Assembly (NCBI RefSeq): GCF_002979475.1
Contig: NZ_PCOY01000001.1
Location: 62,001-126,000, forward strand
DNA from: Microbacterium sp. MYb62
GTDB lineage: Bacteria > Actinomycetota > Actinomycetes > Actinomycetales > Microbacteriaceae
Direction: 5' to 3'
Length of the DNA: 64,000 bases
The first letter of the stretch is position 1. Each line of letters opens with the position of its first letter. The notes under the pieces were generated by a model. It was not told where the DNA came from. It worked only from the letters and a program-made list of their open reading frames with translations, and ran no database searches. This document shows positions 35,582 through 49,204 of the stretch, piece after piece. Made by a program: the position numbers and the translations under genes.

Positions 35582-37438
35582 GTGACCCCTGAAGATGCAG
35601 TGCTGACCGACGCCCCCGAGGACTCCCCCGCGACCCCCGGATTCGAGGAGCTCGGCATCACCGGGCCCGTCCTCAAAGCCATCAAGGACCTCGGCTACGA
35701 GACCCCGTCGCCCATCCAGGCGGCCACCATTCCCACGCTTCTCGCCGGCCGCGATGTCGTCGGCATGGCGCAGACCGGTACCGGCAAGACCGCGGCATTC
35801 GCACTCCCCGTGCTCGAGCGCCTCGACGTCTCGCAGAAGACCCCGCAAGCGCTCGTGCTCGCCCCGACCCGTGAGCTCGCGCTCCAGGTGTGCGAGGCCT
35901 TCGAGTCGTACGCCTCGAAGATGAAGGGCGTGCACGTCCTCCCCGTCTACGGTGGACAGGGCTACGGCGTGCAGCTGTCGGCTCTGCGCCGCGGCGTCCA
36001 TGTGATCGTCGGTACGCCGGGTCGCATCATGGACCACCTCGCGAAGGGCACGCTCGACCTGTCGCAGCTGCAGTACCTCGTGCTCGACGAGGCCGACGAG
36101 ATGCTGAAGATGGGCTTCGCGGAGGACGTGGAGCAGATCCTCGCGCAGACGCCCGAGGAGAAGCAGGTCGCCCTGTTCTCCGCGACGATGCCGCCGCAGA
36201 TCCGCCGCCTCGCGCAGAAGTACCTGCGCGACCCGGAAGAGATCAGCATCAAGTCGAAGACCGCCACCGGAACGAACATCACCCAGCGCTACCTCGTGGT
36301 GTCGTACGCGCAGAAGGTCGACGCGCTCACCCGCATCCTCGAGGTCGAGAACTTCGACGGCATGATCGTGTTCGTCCGCACCAAGAACGAGACCGAGACC
36401 CTGGCCGAGAAGCTGCGCGCACGCGGCTACTCCGCCGCCGCGATCAACGGCGACGTGCCGCAGGTGCAGCGCGAGCGCAGCGTCAACCAGCTCAAGGACG
36501 GCAAACTCGACATCCTCGTCGCGACCGACGTGGCGGCCCGCGGGCTCGACGTCGAGCGCATCAGCCATGTCGTCAACTTCGACATCCCCACCGACACCGA
36601 GTCGTACGTGCACCGCATCGGCCGCACCGGACGTGCCGGACGCTCGGGAGATGCGATCAGCTTCATCACCCCGCGTGAGCGCTACCTGCTCAAGCACATC
36701 GAGAAGGCGACGCGCCAGCAGCCCACCCAGATGCAGCTGCCCAGCACCGAGGACGTGAACACCACGCGTCTGAACCGCTTCGACGACGCGATCACGACCG
36801 CGCTGTCGGAGACCGGTCGCATCGAGGCGTTCCGTGACATCGTCGCGCACTACGTCCGTCACCACGACGTGCCGGAGGGAGACGTCGCCGCGGCTCTCGC
36901 CGTCGTCGCACAGGGCGACAAGCCGCTGCTGCTGGACCCGGCGAACGATCCACTGACCAAAGCGGTCGAAGCCGACAACCGCCCGCCGCGTGAACGCGCC
37001 GGCCGCGATTCTCGGGAGCCGCGCGAGCCCCGCACGGAGCGCCGCGGCCGCGGCGACTACGCGGCGTACCGCATCGAGGTCGGCCGCCGCCACCGGGTCG
37101 AGCCCCGCCAGATCGTCGGCGCGCTCGCGAATGAGGGCGGCCTCGGTCGCGACGACTTCGGCGCGATCAACATCCGTCCCGACTTCTCGGTCGTCGAGCT
37201 GCCCGCGAATCTCGACCCCGCGGTTCTCGAGAAGCTGCGCGATACGCGCATCTCCGGTCGACTGATCGAGATCAAGCCCGACCGCGGCCCCGCCGGTGCA
37301 CGTCGCAGTGGTCCTCGCGAGGGCGGCCGCGACTCGGGTGCGCGCAACGATCGGTTCGAACGCCGTGACCGCGACGAGCGTCCGGCGCGCGACAGCCGCG
37401 ACGAGAAGCCGTTCCGGAAGCCGCGCCACAAGAGCTGA
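35582..37438 (+). CDS. deaD: DEAD-box RNA helicase (DeaD/CsdA type)
   Basis: 618-aa ATP-dependent RNA helicase used in ribosome assembly and mRNA decay, often cold-induced. Motifs in order: Q motif (FEELGI...TPSPIQ), Walker A AQTGTGKT at 63-70, PTRELA, TPGR, DEAD within VLDEADEML, SAT, and HRIGRTGRAGR. A DbpA-like RNA-binding domain follows (about 490-565: YRIEVGRRHRVEPRQIVGAL...FSVVELP), then an Arg/Gly/Asp-rich tail. The adjacent acyl-CoA ligase ends 47 bp upstream, but a separate promoter is likely. Confidence 0.96.
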   Translation: MTPEDAVLTDAPEDSPATPGFEELGITGPVLKAIKDLGYETPSPIQAATIPTLLAGRDVVGMAQTGTGKTAAFALPVLERLDVSQKTPQALVLAPTRELALQVCEAFESYASKMKGVHVLPVYGGQGYGVQLSALRRGVHVIVGTPGRIMDHLAKGTLDLSQLQYLVLDEADEMLKMGFAEDVEQILAQTPEEKQVALFSATMPPQIRRLAQKYLRDPEEISIKSKTATGTNITQRYLVVSYAQKVDALTRILEVENFDGMIVFVRTKNETETLAEKLRARGYSAAAINGDVPQVQRERSVNQLKDGKLDILVATDVAARGLDVERISHVVNFDIPTDTESYVHRIGRTGRAGRSGDAISFITPRERYLLKHIEKATRQQPTQMQLPSTEDVNTTRLNRFDDAITTALSETGRIEAFRDIVAHYVRHHDVPEGDVAAALAVVAQGDKPLLLDPANDPLTKAVEADNRPPRERAGRDSREPREPRTERRGRGDYAAYRIEVGRRHRVEPRQIVGALANEGGLGRDDFGAINIRPDFSVVELPANLDPAVLEKLRDTRISGRLIEIKPDRGPAGARRSGPREGGRDSGARNDRFERRDRDERPARDSRDEKPFRKPRHKS

Positions 37439-37461
37439 CGCCGACTCGCGCGTGGGACGGA

Positions 37462-40271
<2,810 letters not shown>

Positions 40272-40297
40272 CGAGCGGGCACCGACACCGGAAGGGT

Positions 40298-41395
40298 CTA
40301 CGCGCCGACGGGAACGGCCGAGACCGTGGTGTCGATCGTGAACTGCCCGAGCACGCGCGTGCCGACGTAGAGCACGGCGGTCTGTCCGGGAGCGACGCCG
40401 TCGAGCGGTACTTCCGGCGTGACGCGCACGCCGGCGTGGGAGACCTCCGCGTTCGCGGCCACCGGCTCGGCGTGGGCACGGATCTGCACGTGGCAGGGGA
40501 AGGACGATTCGATCGGCGCGGCTCCGGCCCAGCTGAACCGCTCCCCCGCGATCTCGGCGATCGCGAGCGCCTCCTTCGGACCGACGACCACGGTGTTCGA
40601 CACGGGACGCACTTCGAGGACGAATCGCGGCTTGCCGTCCGGCGCCGGGACGCCGAGCTTGAGGCCGCGACGCTGCCCGACCGTGAACGCGTGGGCGCCC
40701 TCGTGAGAGCCGACGACCTCGCCGCTGCGGTCGACGATCTCGCCCGTGGCGGTGCCGACCTTCTCGGCGAGCCAGCCGCGGGTGTCGCCGTCGGGGATGA
40801 AGCAGATGTCGTGGCTGTCGGGCTTCTGCGCGACACTCAGACCGCGCGCCTCGGCCTCGGCGCGCACGATCGCCTTCGAAGGGGTGGTGCCGAGCGGGAA
40901 GTAGGTGTGCGCGAGCTGCTCGGCCGTGAGCACGCCCAGCACGTAGGACTGATCCTTGGCGTTGTCGGACGCACGATGCAGCTCCAGGCCGCCGTCCCCG
41001 TCGACGAGGGTCGCGTAGTGACCGGTGCACACCGCGTCGAAGCCGAGCTCGATGGCCCGCTCCAGGAGGGCGGCGAACTTGATCTTCTCGTTGCAGCGCA
41101 TGCAGGGGTTCGGCGTGCGGCCCGCCTGGTACTCGGCGATGAAGTCGTCGATGACGTCGTCGCGGAAGCGTTCCGAGAAGTCCCACACATAGAACGGGAT
41201 GCCGAGCAGGTCGGCGGCGCGACGGGCATCGAGTGCGTCCTCGATGGTGCAGCATCCGCGGCTGCCCGTGCGCAGGGTTCCGCCGGCTCGGGAGAGGGCG
41301 AGGTGCACGCCGACGACGTCGTGTCCCGCCTCCACGGCCCTGGCGGCCGCGACGGCGGAGTCGACGCCACCGCTCATGGCCGCAAGGATCCGCAT
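40298..41395 (-). CDS. mnmA: tRNA 2-thiouridylase
   Basis: 365-aa enzyme that thiolates U34 of Lys/Glu/Gln tRNAs. The PP-loop is [12 protein letters not shown] at residues 6-17. The catalytic Cys lies in NPCMRCN and the second in [10 protein letters not shown]; the C-terminal beta-barrel follows. Sulfur comes from a cysteine desulfurase, and one is encoded immediately upstream (41405-42580, same strand). ATG 41395 is 6 nt after TAGACT, so mnmA has its own leaderless promoter inside the desulfurase 3' end/gap. Confidence 0.96.
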   Translation of the reverse strand: MRILAAMSGGVDSAVAAARAVEAGHDVVGVHLALSRAGGTLRTGSRGCCTIEDALDARRAADLLGIPFYVWDFSERFRDDVIDDFIAEYQAGRTPNPCMRCNEKIKFAALLERAIELGFDAVCTGHYATLVDGDGGLELHRASDNAKDQSYVLGVLTAEQLAHTYFPLGTTPSKAIVRAEAEARGLSVAQKPDSHDICFIPDGDTRGWLAEKVGTATGEIVDRSGEVVGSHEGAHAFTVGQRRGLKLGVPAPDGKPRFVLEVRPVSNTVVVGPKEALAIAEIAGERFSWAGAAPIESSFPCHVQIRAHAEPVAANAEVSHAGVRVTPEVPLDGVAPGQTAVLYVGTRVLGQFTIDTTVSAVPVGA

Positions 41396-41401
41396 GTCAC
41401 C

Positions 41402-41407
41402 AGTCTA
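41402..41407 (-). promoter_or_regulatory. -10 box (TAGACT) of leaderless mnmA
   Basis: TAGACT on the minus strand, 6 nt, then ATG 41395. It overlaps the last codon and stop of the upstream desulfurase gene. Confidence 0.55.
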
Positions 41408-42580
41408 CGAGCGTGCGGCTGTGCCGGCGCCGGATGCGCGGGCATAGACATCGGCGATCGCGGCGAGCACCGCATCGACATCGGCGTCGACAGAGGTGCG
41501 GCCGAGCGAGAATCGCAGCACGCTGCGGGCGTCCCGCTCGCTGCGCCCCATCGCCATGACCACGTGAGAGGGCTCGGCGACGCCTGCCTGGCAGGCTGAT
41601 CCCGTCGAGGCGGCGACGCCGACGACGTCGAGGAGGAACAGCAGGCTCTCCCCCACTGCCCCGGGGAACAGCACATGAGCGTTACCCGGAAGACGGTCGG
41701 TCGGCTCACCGAGGAGCTCGGCGGACGGCACGGAGGAGAGGATTCCGGAGACGAGGCGGTCACGCAGTGCAGCCAGGCGCGCCGCCTCCCCCGCACGCTC
41801 GGTCTCGGCGAGTTCCAGGGCGGTGGCGAAGGAGGCCGCTCCCGCGATGTCCTGAGTACCGGCACGGAGTCCCCGCTGCTGCGCTCCCCCGCGGAGCAGC
41901 GCGGTCACGCGAGCCGAACGGGCCGTGACGAGGACGCCGACGCCGACGGGAGCTCCGATCTTGTGCCCGGCGACACTCATCGCCACGAGCCCGACCCCGA
42001 CTCCCGCCTCCCCACGCAGCGCGCGGAACGAGAGCGGGACATGGCCGAGTGCCGCCACGGCGTCGAGATGGAGGGCGACTCCGGCGGTCGCGGCGGCGGC
42101 GGTGAGCGCACCCGCGTCATTGATCGTGCCCGCCTCGTTGTTCGCCACGAGCGCGGTCGCGAGTGCCGCCTGCGGGAGGGCCGCCGCGAACGCACCCGCG
42201 TCGATCCGAGCTGTGGCGCTCACCGGCACCCGCCGCAGCTGCGCACCCTCGTCGACGAGCGCTGCGACCGTGTCCATGGTCGCGTGGTGCTCCGCGTCGG
42301 GCATCACGATCGCCGAGGTACCCTCCGGCCGGGCACGCCACATCCCCTGCAACGCGAGATTGATCGACTCCGTGCCCCCGGAGGTGAAGACGATCTCGAT
42401 CGGGTCGGCATCCAGAACCGCGGCGACGCGCTCACGCGATTCCTCGAGCAGCCGGCGGGCGTCCTGTCCGGCGCCGTGCGTCGAAGAGGCGTTGCCGACC
42501 GTCTCCGACGCCGCGATCCAGGCATCGCGCGCCTCGGGGCGAAGCGGTGTGGTCGCCGCGTGATCGAGATAGTGCCGCAT
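41405..42580 (-). CDS. Cysteine desulfurase (NifS/IscS-like)
   Basis: 391-aa PLP enzyme removing sulfur from cysteine as a persulfide. It has MRHYLDHAATTPLRP at the start, PDAEHHAT (PLP-stacking His), PLP lysine in SVAGHKIGAPVG, and the catalytic Cys in ASTGSACQAGVAEPSHV, which is the short-loop (group I) form. Position directly before mnmA points to tRNA thiolation as its main job. ATG 42580 matches family starts; longer starts are not needed. Confidence 0.93.
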   Translation of the reverse strand: MRHYLDHAATTPLRPEARDAWIAASETVGNASSTHGAGQDARRLLEESRERVAAVLDADPIEIVFTSGGTESINLALQGMWRARPEGTSAIVMPDAEHHATMDTVAALVDEGAQLRRVPVSATARIDAGAFAAALPQAALATALVANNEAGTINDAGALTAAAATAGVALHLDAVAALGHVPLSFRALRGEAGVGVGLVAMSVAGHKIGAPVGVGVLVTARSARVTALLRGGAQQRGLRAGTQDIAGAASFATALELAETERAGEAARLAALRDRLVSGILSSVPSAELLGEPTDRLPGNAHVLFPGAVGESLLFLLDVVGVAASTGSACQAGVAEPSHVVMAMGRSERDARSVLRFSLGRTSVDADVDAVLAAIADVYARASGAGTAARS

Positions 42581-42668
42581 CCTTCGATTCTCTCGCGAAA
42601 CCACCGGTCGCGGGCCCTGGCGCATGGAACCGGGTATGCCCTGACATGAGACTGCAACACATCGCGCC

Positions 42669-42674
42669 TAGTGT
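42669..42674 (+). promoter_or_regulatory. -10 box (TAGTGT) of the glgX-glgE-glgB operon
   Basis: TAGTGT, 6 nt, then ATG 42681 (leaderless layout). Confidence 0.5.
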
Positions 42675-42680
42675 GTACTC

Positions 42681-44753
42681 ATGCCCGCGTCCCGAGACCT
42701 CACCGTGCCCGGCGGCCCCGCCCTCGACAACCTCGGCGTCCGTCTCCACGACGGCGTCGGCACCCTGCGCGTCTGGTCGCAGAACGCCTCGTCGATCGAG
42801 TTGGTCGTCTTCGACGCCACCGACCTCGATTGGGCGACCGACGAAGTGCCGCTCGCGCGTCTTGCCGGCGGCATCTGGGAGGTCTCCTCGGAGCTCCTCC
42901 AGCCGGGAGTCCGGTACGCCATCCGGGTCGGAGGCCCGCACGGCACGGGGAACACCTTCAACCCGGAGACCCTGCTGCTCGATCCGTACGCCCGCGGCCT
43001 CGCTCAGGGAGACGGCTACGAGGAGTGGCGCTCGGTGGTCATCGTCGACGGATTCGACTGGGGCGATTCCCGGAAACCGCGCATCCCACTCGATCGCACC
43101 GTGATCTACGAGGGCCACCTCAAGGGGCTCACCAAGCGTCATCCCGAGGTTCCCCCGGCCCTCCACGGCACCTATGCAGGCCTCGCCCACCCGGCGATGA
43201 TCGAACACTTCCATTCGCTCGGGATCACCTCGATCGAACTTCTGCCCGTGCACGCGTTCGTGCCCGAACCTCGCCTGCTGGAGCGCGGGCTCACGAACTA
43301 CTGGGGCTACAACACCCTGAACTTCTTCACACCGCACACCGCCTACGCCACCGAGGACGCCCGCAAGGAGGGCCCCGAGGCGGTGCTCGCCGAGTTCAAG
43401 GGCATGGTCCGGCTGCTGCACGAGGCCGGTCTCGAGGTGATCCTCGACGTCGTCTACAACCACACCTCGGAAGAAGGTATCGGCGGCCCGCGCTCGAGCC
43501 TTCGCGGCATCGACAACGCGAACTACTACCGCCAGGACGAGTCCGGCGTGTACGTCGACACGACCGGATGCGGCAACACATTGAACACGGCGACCGATGC
43601 CGGTGCCAGGCTCGTCCTCGACTCGCTCCGCTACTGGGCGCAGGAGATGCAGATCGACGGCTTCCGCTTCGATCTCGCGACCGCGATCGCCCGCGACGGT
43701 GCGCACACGTACACCCCCGAGCACCCCCTCCTCGCGGCCATCGCGAACGATCCGGTCCTCGCCGACACCAAACTCATCGCCGAGCCGTGGGACGTCGGGC
43801 TCGGCGGATGGCAGACAGGCAACTTCCCGGCCGGATGGCACGAGTGGAACGACCGCTATCGCGACCGCGTGCGCAACTTCTGGCTGAGCGACATCGACTA
43901 CGCCCGGCGCGCATCGGCCCCGGTCGGCATCGGCGGTTTCGCGACACGCCTCGCCGGCTCGTCGAACACGTTCAGCGAAGATCGCGGTCCGCTGGCGAGC
44001 GTCAACTTCGTCACCGCGCACGACGGCTTCACCCTGCACGATCTGGTCTCGTACGACGTCAAGCACAACGAGGCGAACGGCGAGCAGAACCGCGACGGCG
44101 CCGACATGAACCGCGCGTTCAATCACGGGATCGAGGGCCCGACCGACGACCCGACGATCCTCGCCGCACGTCGCAAGGCCATGCGCAACCTCCTGGGGAC
44201 TCTGCTGCTCTCGGCCGGTATTCCGATGCTCACGGCGGGAGACGAGGTCGGGCGCACGCAGCGCGGCAACAACAACGCCTACGCGCAGGACTCCGCACTG
44301 ACCTGGCTCGGGTGGGAGTTCGAGCCGTGGCAGGAAGACCTCCGGGCGCATGTCTCCCGACTGATCCGTCTGCGGCAGGAGAACCCGGCACTCCGACCCA
44401 GCCGCTATGCGCGACTCGGCGAGCACATCCCCAACGCCTCGGTCATGGACTGGTACGACCAGAACGGCGAGACGATGGAGCAGGGGCAGTGGGCCGACCC
44501 CGGGAACAGGACGCTGCAGTATGTCGCGGCATCCACCCCCGACACCGAGGCGTACAACCGCATCCTGCTGATCGTGCACGGGACGGAGTCGCCGATCGAC
44601 GTGCGCCTGCCCGATGAGATCGAGGACGCGACCCGGTTCGTGTCGCTGTGGTCGAGTGCTCAGGAGCGTCCGTCCGACGAGGAGGAGGTCTTCGCTCCGG
44701 GTGATGTGCTGCCGGTCTCCGGGACGTCGATGAGGTTGTTCCGGATCGAATGA
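42681..44753 (+). CDS. glgX: Glycogen debranching enzyme GlgX (GH13_11)
   Basis: 690-aa isoamylase-type enzyme that hydrolyses alpha-1,6 branches of limit dextrins. It has an N-terminal CBM48 domain, then a (beta/alpha)8 barrel with VIYEGHLKGLTKRHP, GYNTLNFFTPH, DVVYNHTSE, nucleophile Asp in FRFDLATAI, acid Glu in IAEPWDVG and FVTAHDGFTLHDLV. First in a three-gene operon; the stop overlaps the glgE start (ATGA). Confidence 0.95.
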   Translation: MPASRDLTVPGGPALDNLGVRLHDGVGTLRVWSQNASSIELVVFDATDLDWATDEVPLARLAGGIWEVSSELLQPGVRYAIRVGGPHGTGNTFNPETLLLDPYARGLAQGDGYEEWRSVVIVDGFDWGDSRKPRIPLDRTVIYEGHLKGLTKRHPEVPPALHGTYAGLAHPAMIEHFHSLGITSIELLPVHAFVPEPRLLERGLTNYWGYNTLNFFTPHTAYATEDARKEGPEAVLAEFKGMVRLLHEAGLEVILDVVYNHTSEEGIGGPRSSLRGIDNANYYRQDESGVYVDTTGCGNTLNTATDAGARLVLDSLRYWAQEMQIDGFRFDLATAIARDGAHTYTPEHPLLAAIANDPVLADTKLIAEPWDVGLGGWQTGNFPAGWHEWNDRYRDRVRNFWLSDIDYARRASAPVGIGGFATRLAGSSNTFSEDRGPLASVNFVTAHDGFTLHDLVSYDVKHNEANGEQNRDGADMNRAFNHGIEGPTDDPTILAARRKAMRNLLGTLLLSAGIPMLTAGDEVGRTQRGNNNAYAQDSALTWLGWEFEPWQEDLRAHVSRLIRLRQENPALRPSRYARLGEHIPNASVMDWYDQNGETMEQGQWADPGNRTLQYVAASTPDTEAYNRILLIVHGTESPIDVRLPDEIEDATRFVSLWSSAQERPSDEEEVFAPGDVLPVSGTSMRLFRIE

Positions 44754-46891
44754 CCCCGGCTCCCGACGCACCACGCGGCGCGCTACCCGCCGCCGGGTCC
44801 GCGCGGTACATTCGGGATGTGGCTGCACGTGCTGGTACTCGGTCCTCGGCTCTTCGGAGCCCCGCTCAGATCCCGGCGCGCGCCCTGGGCGACGCGGATG
44901 TCCCCGGAGCGCTGCGAACGACGCGTCTCCCGCTCCTGCGTGCCTCCCCGGCAGTACCGGGGGGATTCCCCCCGAAGGCGTTCGTCGGGGAGGTCGTCCC
45001 GTTCAGCGTCGTCGCCTTCCGCGAGGGCCATGACCTGATCGGCGTGCATGTGCGTCTCACCTCGCCGTCCGGCGAGCAGACCCTGCATCGGCTGTCGCCG
45101 CGCAACGACGGTACCGACGCCTGGGCGACGAGCATCGCTCTCGACGAACAGGGCGCATGGCTCTTCCGGTTCGAGGCCTTCTCGGACGACTTCGCGACCT
45201 GGGCGCACGCTGCGGAGGTGAAGGTCGCCGCCGGTGTCGACGTCCCCGTGATGGCCGCTCTCGGCGCCGATCTGCTCACCAGAGCCGCCGCGGAGAAGGA
45301 CCGTCCCTCCGCGCAGCGTAAGCGGCTCCTCTCCGACGCGGACGCGCTGCGAATCGGCGACGCGGAGACGACGTTCGCCGCGGCGACGGATGCCGCGCTG
45401 GCGCAGATCTTCCGCGAGCGGCCGGTGACGACACTCCGTTCCGCCACCGAGGAACACCCGCTGAACGTGGATCGCGTCGCAGCCGGGGTCGGCGCCTGGT
45501 ACGAGTTCTTCCCCCGGTCCGAAGGCGCCAGGCGCACGAAGGACGGCACCGTGAAGAGCGGCACGTTCCGCACGGCGACGAAACGGCTTCCCGAGGTCGC
45601 GGCGATGGGCTTCGACGTGGTCTACCTCGTCCCGATCCATCCGATCGGGACCACCAACCGCAAGGGACGAAACAACACCCTCACGGCCGAGTCCGGTGAT
45701 CCGGGTTCCCCCTACGCGATCGGTGGCGCAGAAGGAGGACATGACGCCATCCACCCCGATCTCGGCACCGCGGCGGACTTCCGCGCCTTCGTGCGCGCCG
45801 CACGCAAGGAGGGTCTCGAGGTCGCACTCGACCTCGCGCTCCAGGCCTCCCCCGACCACCCGTGGGTGACCGAGCACCCGGAGTGGTTCACCACGCTTCC
45901 CGACGGCACCATCGCATATGCCGAGAACCCGCCCAAGAAGTACCAGGACATCTATCCGCTGAACTTCGACAACGACCCCGCGGGCATCGCGGCCGAGATG
46001 CTGAGGGTCGTGCGGCACTGGGTCGCGCAGGGTGTGAAGATCTTCCGCGTCGACAATCCGCACACCAAGCCCCTGCAGTTCTGGGAATGGCTCATCGCCG
46101 AGGTCAACGCCGCCGACCCCGACGTGATCTTCCTCGCCGAGGCCTTCACACGCCCGGCCGTCATGCGCGCGCTCGCCGCGGTGGGCTTCCAGCAGAGCTA
46201 CAGCTACTTCACCTGGCGGAACACCAAGGCGGAGCTGGAGGAGTTCCTCACCTCGGTGGCACACGAGACGTCCGACTACATGCGGCCGAATCTCTTCGTC
46301 AACACACACGACATCCTGACGGAGTACCTGCAGTTCGGGGGCAGGGCCGCGTACCGCATCCGCGCCTGCATCGCGGCGACGGCCGGTCCCGTGTACGGCG
46401 TGTATGCCGGATACGAGCTGTTCGAGAACGTCGCACGCCCCGGATCCGAAGAGAACATCGACAACGAGAAGTACGAGTACAAGTTCCGGGATTGGAACGG
46501 CGCCGAGGCTCGGGGAGAGTCTCTGGCGCCTCTGCTCAGGAGACTCAACGAGATCCGCGGCTCCCACCCCGCGTTGCGGCAGCTCCGAAACCTCTCGACG
46601 CACTGGAGCGACGACGATGCCGTCCTCGTCTACAGCAAGCATCTCGCGGCGCCCTTCACCGGCACGGGGCACGCGGACACGATCATCGTGGTCGCCAACG
46701 TCGATCCGCACTCGGTGCGCGAGACGACGGTGCACCTCGACACCACGCGATGGGGTGTTCCCCTGGGCGCGTCGTTCGAGGTGGAGGATCTGCTCACGGG
46801 TGACGTCTGGACCTGGAGCGACCACAACTACGTGCGACTCGACGCCTTCGCCGAGCCGGTGCACATCCTGAAGGTGAGGGAGCGATCATGA
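44750..46891 (+). CDS. glgE: Alpha-1,4-glucan:maltose-1-phosphate maltosyltransferase GlgE (GH13_3)
   Basis: 713-aa enzyme that extends alpha-glucan with maltose from maltose-1-phosphate. It has the N-domain [32 protein letters not shown], the phosphate/maltose-site segment [15 protein letters not shown], nucleophile Asp in [12 protein letters not shown], and Glu in FLAEAFTRP. The first ~55 residues are not conserved-looking; a later in-frame start is possible, but ATG 44750 couples by overlap with glgX. Stop overlaps glgB (ATGA). Confidence 0.94.
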   Translation: MTPAPDAPRGALPAAGSARYIRDVAARAGTRSSALRSPAQIPARALGDADVPGALRTTRLPLLRASPAVPGGFPPKAFVGEVVPFSVVAFREGHDLIGVHVRLTSPSGEQTLHRLSPRNDGTDAWATSIALDEQGAWLFRFEAFSDDFATWAHAAEVKVAAGVDVPVMAALGADLLTRAAAEKDRPSAQRKRLLSDADALRIGDAETTFAAATDAALAQIFRERPVTTLRSATEEHPLNVDRVAAGVGAWYEFFPRSEGARRTKDGTVKSGTFRTATKRLPEVAAMGFDVVYLVPIHPIGTTNRKGRNNTLTAESGDPGSPYAIGGAEGGHDAIHPDLGTAADFRAFVRAARKEGLEVALDLALQASPDHPWVTEHPEWFTTLPDGTIAYAENPPKKYQDIYPLNFDNDPAGIAAEMLRVVRHWVAQGVKIFRVDNPHTKPLQFWEWLIAEVNAADPDVIFLAEAFTRPAVMRALAAVGFQQSYSYFTWRNTKAELEEFLTSVAHETSDYMRPNLFVNTHDILTEYLQFGGRAAYRIRACIAATAGPVYGVYAGYELFENVARPGSEENIDNEKYEYKFRDWNGAEARGESLAPLLRRLNEIRGSHPALRQLRNLSTHWSDDDAVLVYSKHLAAPFTGTGHADTIIVVANVDPHSVRETTVHLDTTRWGVPLGASFEVEDLLTGDVWTWSDHNYVRLDAFAEPVHILKVRERS

Positions 46892-49092
46892 GCTACACGG
46901 AAGACGTCGCCGCATCCACGGAATGGGAGGCGATCTCCTCGGCCACCCATCACGATCCGCACTCCGTGCTCGGGCCGCACGCCCACAAGGACGCCGCCGA
47001 TCGCACGGTCACCGTCATCCGTGCGCGGCGCCCGCTCGCCTCCGACGTGGCCGCGGTGTTCGGCGACGGCAGCCGGCTCGCACTCAGCCACGTCGCGCAC
47101 GGCATCTGGGAGGCGCAGCACAGCGGCCCCCCGCTCCCCTATCGGATCGCCACCCGCTACGGGGATCACGACGAGACGCTCTCCGGAGACCCGTATCGTC
47201 ACCCGCCGACCCTCGGCGACCTCGACCTGCATCTGATCGCCGAGGGGCGGCACGAGCGTCTCTGGGAGGCGCTCGGCGCGCACCTGCGCACGTTCGACGG
47301 CGAGATCGGCGTCTCGTTCGCCGTCTGGGCACCGAACGCCACCGCCGTTCGGGTGGTGAGCGACCACAACGACTGGAACGGCGAGGCCCACGCCATGCGC
47401 TCGATGGGCGTCAGCGGAGTCTGGGAGCTCTTCATCCCCGGAGTGCCGATCGGCACCCGGTACAAGTATCAGATCCGCACCCGCGACGGCGCCTGGATCC
47501 TCAAGGCCGACCCGATGACCCTCGCCGCCGAGGTACCGCCGGAGACGGCCTCGGTCGTCTCCACCTCGACGTACCGCTGGTCGGACGGCGCCTGGATGAC
47601 CAGACGCGCCGCGACGCACGCCGTCGCCCAGCCGCTCTCGGTGTACGAGATCCACGTCGGCTCATGGCGCAGCGGCCTGGGATATCGCGAGATCGCGGAA
47701 CCGTTGATCCAGCACGTCACCGACGCGGGCTTCACGCATGTGGAGTTCATGCCCCTGGCCGAGCACCCGTTCGGCGGATCGTGGGGATACCAGGTGAGCG
47801 GCTACTACGCGCCGACGAGTCGGTTCGGCAGCCCGGACGACCTGCGGTACCTCATCGACAGGCTCCATCAGGCGGGCATCGGTGTGATCATGGACTGGGT
47901 CCCCGGCCACTTCCCCAAGGATGCCTTCGCACTCGCGCGCTTCGACGGCCAGGCGCTGTACGAACATCCGGATCCACGTCGCGGCGAGCACCAGGACTGG
48001 GGCACTCTCATCTTCGACTACGGCCGCCCCGAGGTCCGTGGTTTCCTGGTCGCGAACGCTCTGTACTGGCTCAAGGAGTTCCACGTCGACGGGTTGCGCG
48101 TCGACGCGGTCGCCTCGATGCTCTATCTCGACTACTCGCGGGAGCCCGGCCAGTGGGAGCCGAACATCCACGGCGGTCGCGAGAACCTCGAGGCGATCCG
48201 TTTCCTGCAGGAGGTGAACGCCACCGCTTATCGCCTGCATCCGGGCATCATGATGATCGCGGAGGAGTCGACGAGCTTCCCCGGGGTCACGGCGCCGACC
48301 GACCACGCCGGCCTCGGGTTCGGGTTCAAGTGGAACATGGGCTGGATGAACGACTCGCTCCAGTACATCTCCCGTGATCCGATGTACCGCGCGCACCACG
48401 AAGGCGAGATGACGTTCTCGTTCGTCTACGCGTTCGGCGAGAACTATCTGCTGCCGATCAGCCACGACGAAGTCGTGCACGGCAAGGGCAGCCTGCTCAC
48501 GAAGATGCCGGGCGATCACTGGCACAAGCTGGCCAACGTCCGCGCCTACCTCGCCTACATGTGGGGGCACCCCGGCAAGAAGCTGCTCTTCATGGGTCAG
48601 GAGTTCGGTCAGCTCGCCGAATGGTCGGAAGGCCGTGAGCTGGACTGGTGGCTCCTCGACCAGCCGTCCCACGCCCAGCTGCAGGACTTCGTCGGAGCGA
48701 TGAACCGCACTTATCGCGCGCAAGCACCGCTCTGGGCGCGAGACAACGACGCTTCGTCGTTCAGCCGTCTCGGCGCGCCGAGCTGGGACCCGACGGTCAT
48801 CGCCTTCGAACGACGCGATGCGCACGGCGGACGCCTCGTCGTCGTCAGCAACTTCGCCGGTGTCGAGCGCGCCGGTCATCAGCTGGCCCTGCCTCGGGAA
48901 GGCGTATGGCAGGAGGTGCTCAACACGGATGCCGCCGAGTACGGAGGCCGCGGATCCGGCAACCTCGGCATGGTCTTCGCTCGGAGCCCGGAGAACGGCC
49001 CCGCCGTCGCGACCGTGACCCTGCCCGCGCTTTCGACACTGTGGCTGCGCCATCAATCCGATCCGCATGTCCCGACCGTGAGCCACGGCTGA
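46888..49092 (+). CDS. glgB: 1,4-alpha-glucan branching enzyme GlgB (GH13_9)
   Basis: 734-aa enzyme forming alpha-1,6 branches. It has two N-terminal beta domains ([10 protein letters not shown]...; [21 protein letters not shown]), then the barrel with YEIHVGSWR, nucleophile Asp in [12 protein letters not shown], Glu in [12 protein letters not shown] and Asp in [14 protein letters not shown]. GlgE plus GlgB is the minimal pair that builds branched alpha-glucan from maltose-1-phosphate. It is the last gene of the operon; no clear hairpin follows before the convergent thioredoxin-TPR gene. Confidence 0.96.
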   Translation: MSYTEDVAASTEWEAISSATHHDPHSVLGPHAHKDAADRTVTVIRARRPLASDVAAVFGDGSRLALSHVAHGIWEAQHSGPPLPYRIATRYGDHDETLSGDPYRHPPTLGDLDLHLIAEGRHERLWEALGAHLRTFDGEIGVSFAVWAPNATAVRVVSDHNDWNGEAHAMRSMGVSGVWELFIPGVPIGTRYKYQIRTRDGAWILKADPMTLAAEVPPETASVVSTSTYRWSDGAWMTRRAATHAVAQPLSVYEIHVGSWRSGLGYREIAEPLIQHVTDAGFTHVEFMPLAEHPFGGSWGYQVSGYYAPTSRFGSPDDLRYLIDRLHQAGIGVIMDWVPGHFPKDAFALARFDGQALYEHPDPRRGEHQDWGTLIFDYGRPEVRGFLVANALYWLKEFHVDGLRVDAVASMLYLDYSREPGQWEPNIHGGRENLEAIRFLQEVNATAYRLHPGIMMIAEESTSFPGVTAPTDHAGLGFGFKWNMGWMNDSLQYISRDPMYRAHHEGEMTFSFVYAFGENYLLPISHDEVVHGKGSLLTKMPGDHWHKLANVRAYLAYMWGHPGKKLLFMGQEFGQLAEWSEGRELDWWLLDQPSHAQLQDFVGAMNRTYRAQAPLWARDNDASSFSRLGAPSWDPTVIAFERRDAHGGRLVVVSNFAGVERAGHQLALPREGVWQEVLNTDAAEYGGRGSGNLGMVFARSPENGPAVATVTLPALSTLWLRHQSDPHVPTVSHG

Positions 49093-49204
49093 GACCCCCA
49101 CGGCGCCCGGCGAGCGAGCCATCGACGGATGCGTGGAGACACGACTCCGCTACCGCATCCTCCGCGAGGACATCTCGCCGGGATGCACGTCCACGGGACG
49201 CGCT

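Noticed and set aside
33860..37438. 1192-codon open plus-strand frame
   Set aside because: Its first half is the out-of-frame, Arg/Ala-rich shadow of the acyl-CoA ligase; only the part from GTG 35582 (DEAD helicase) is a gene.
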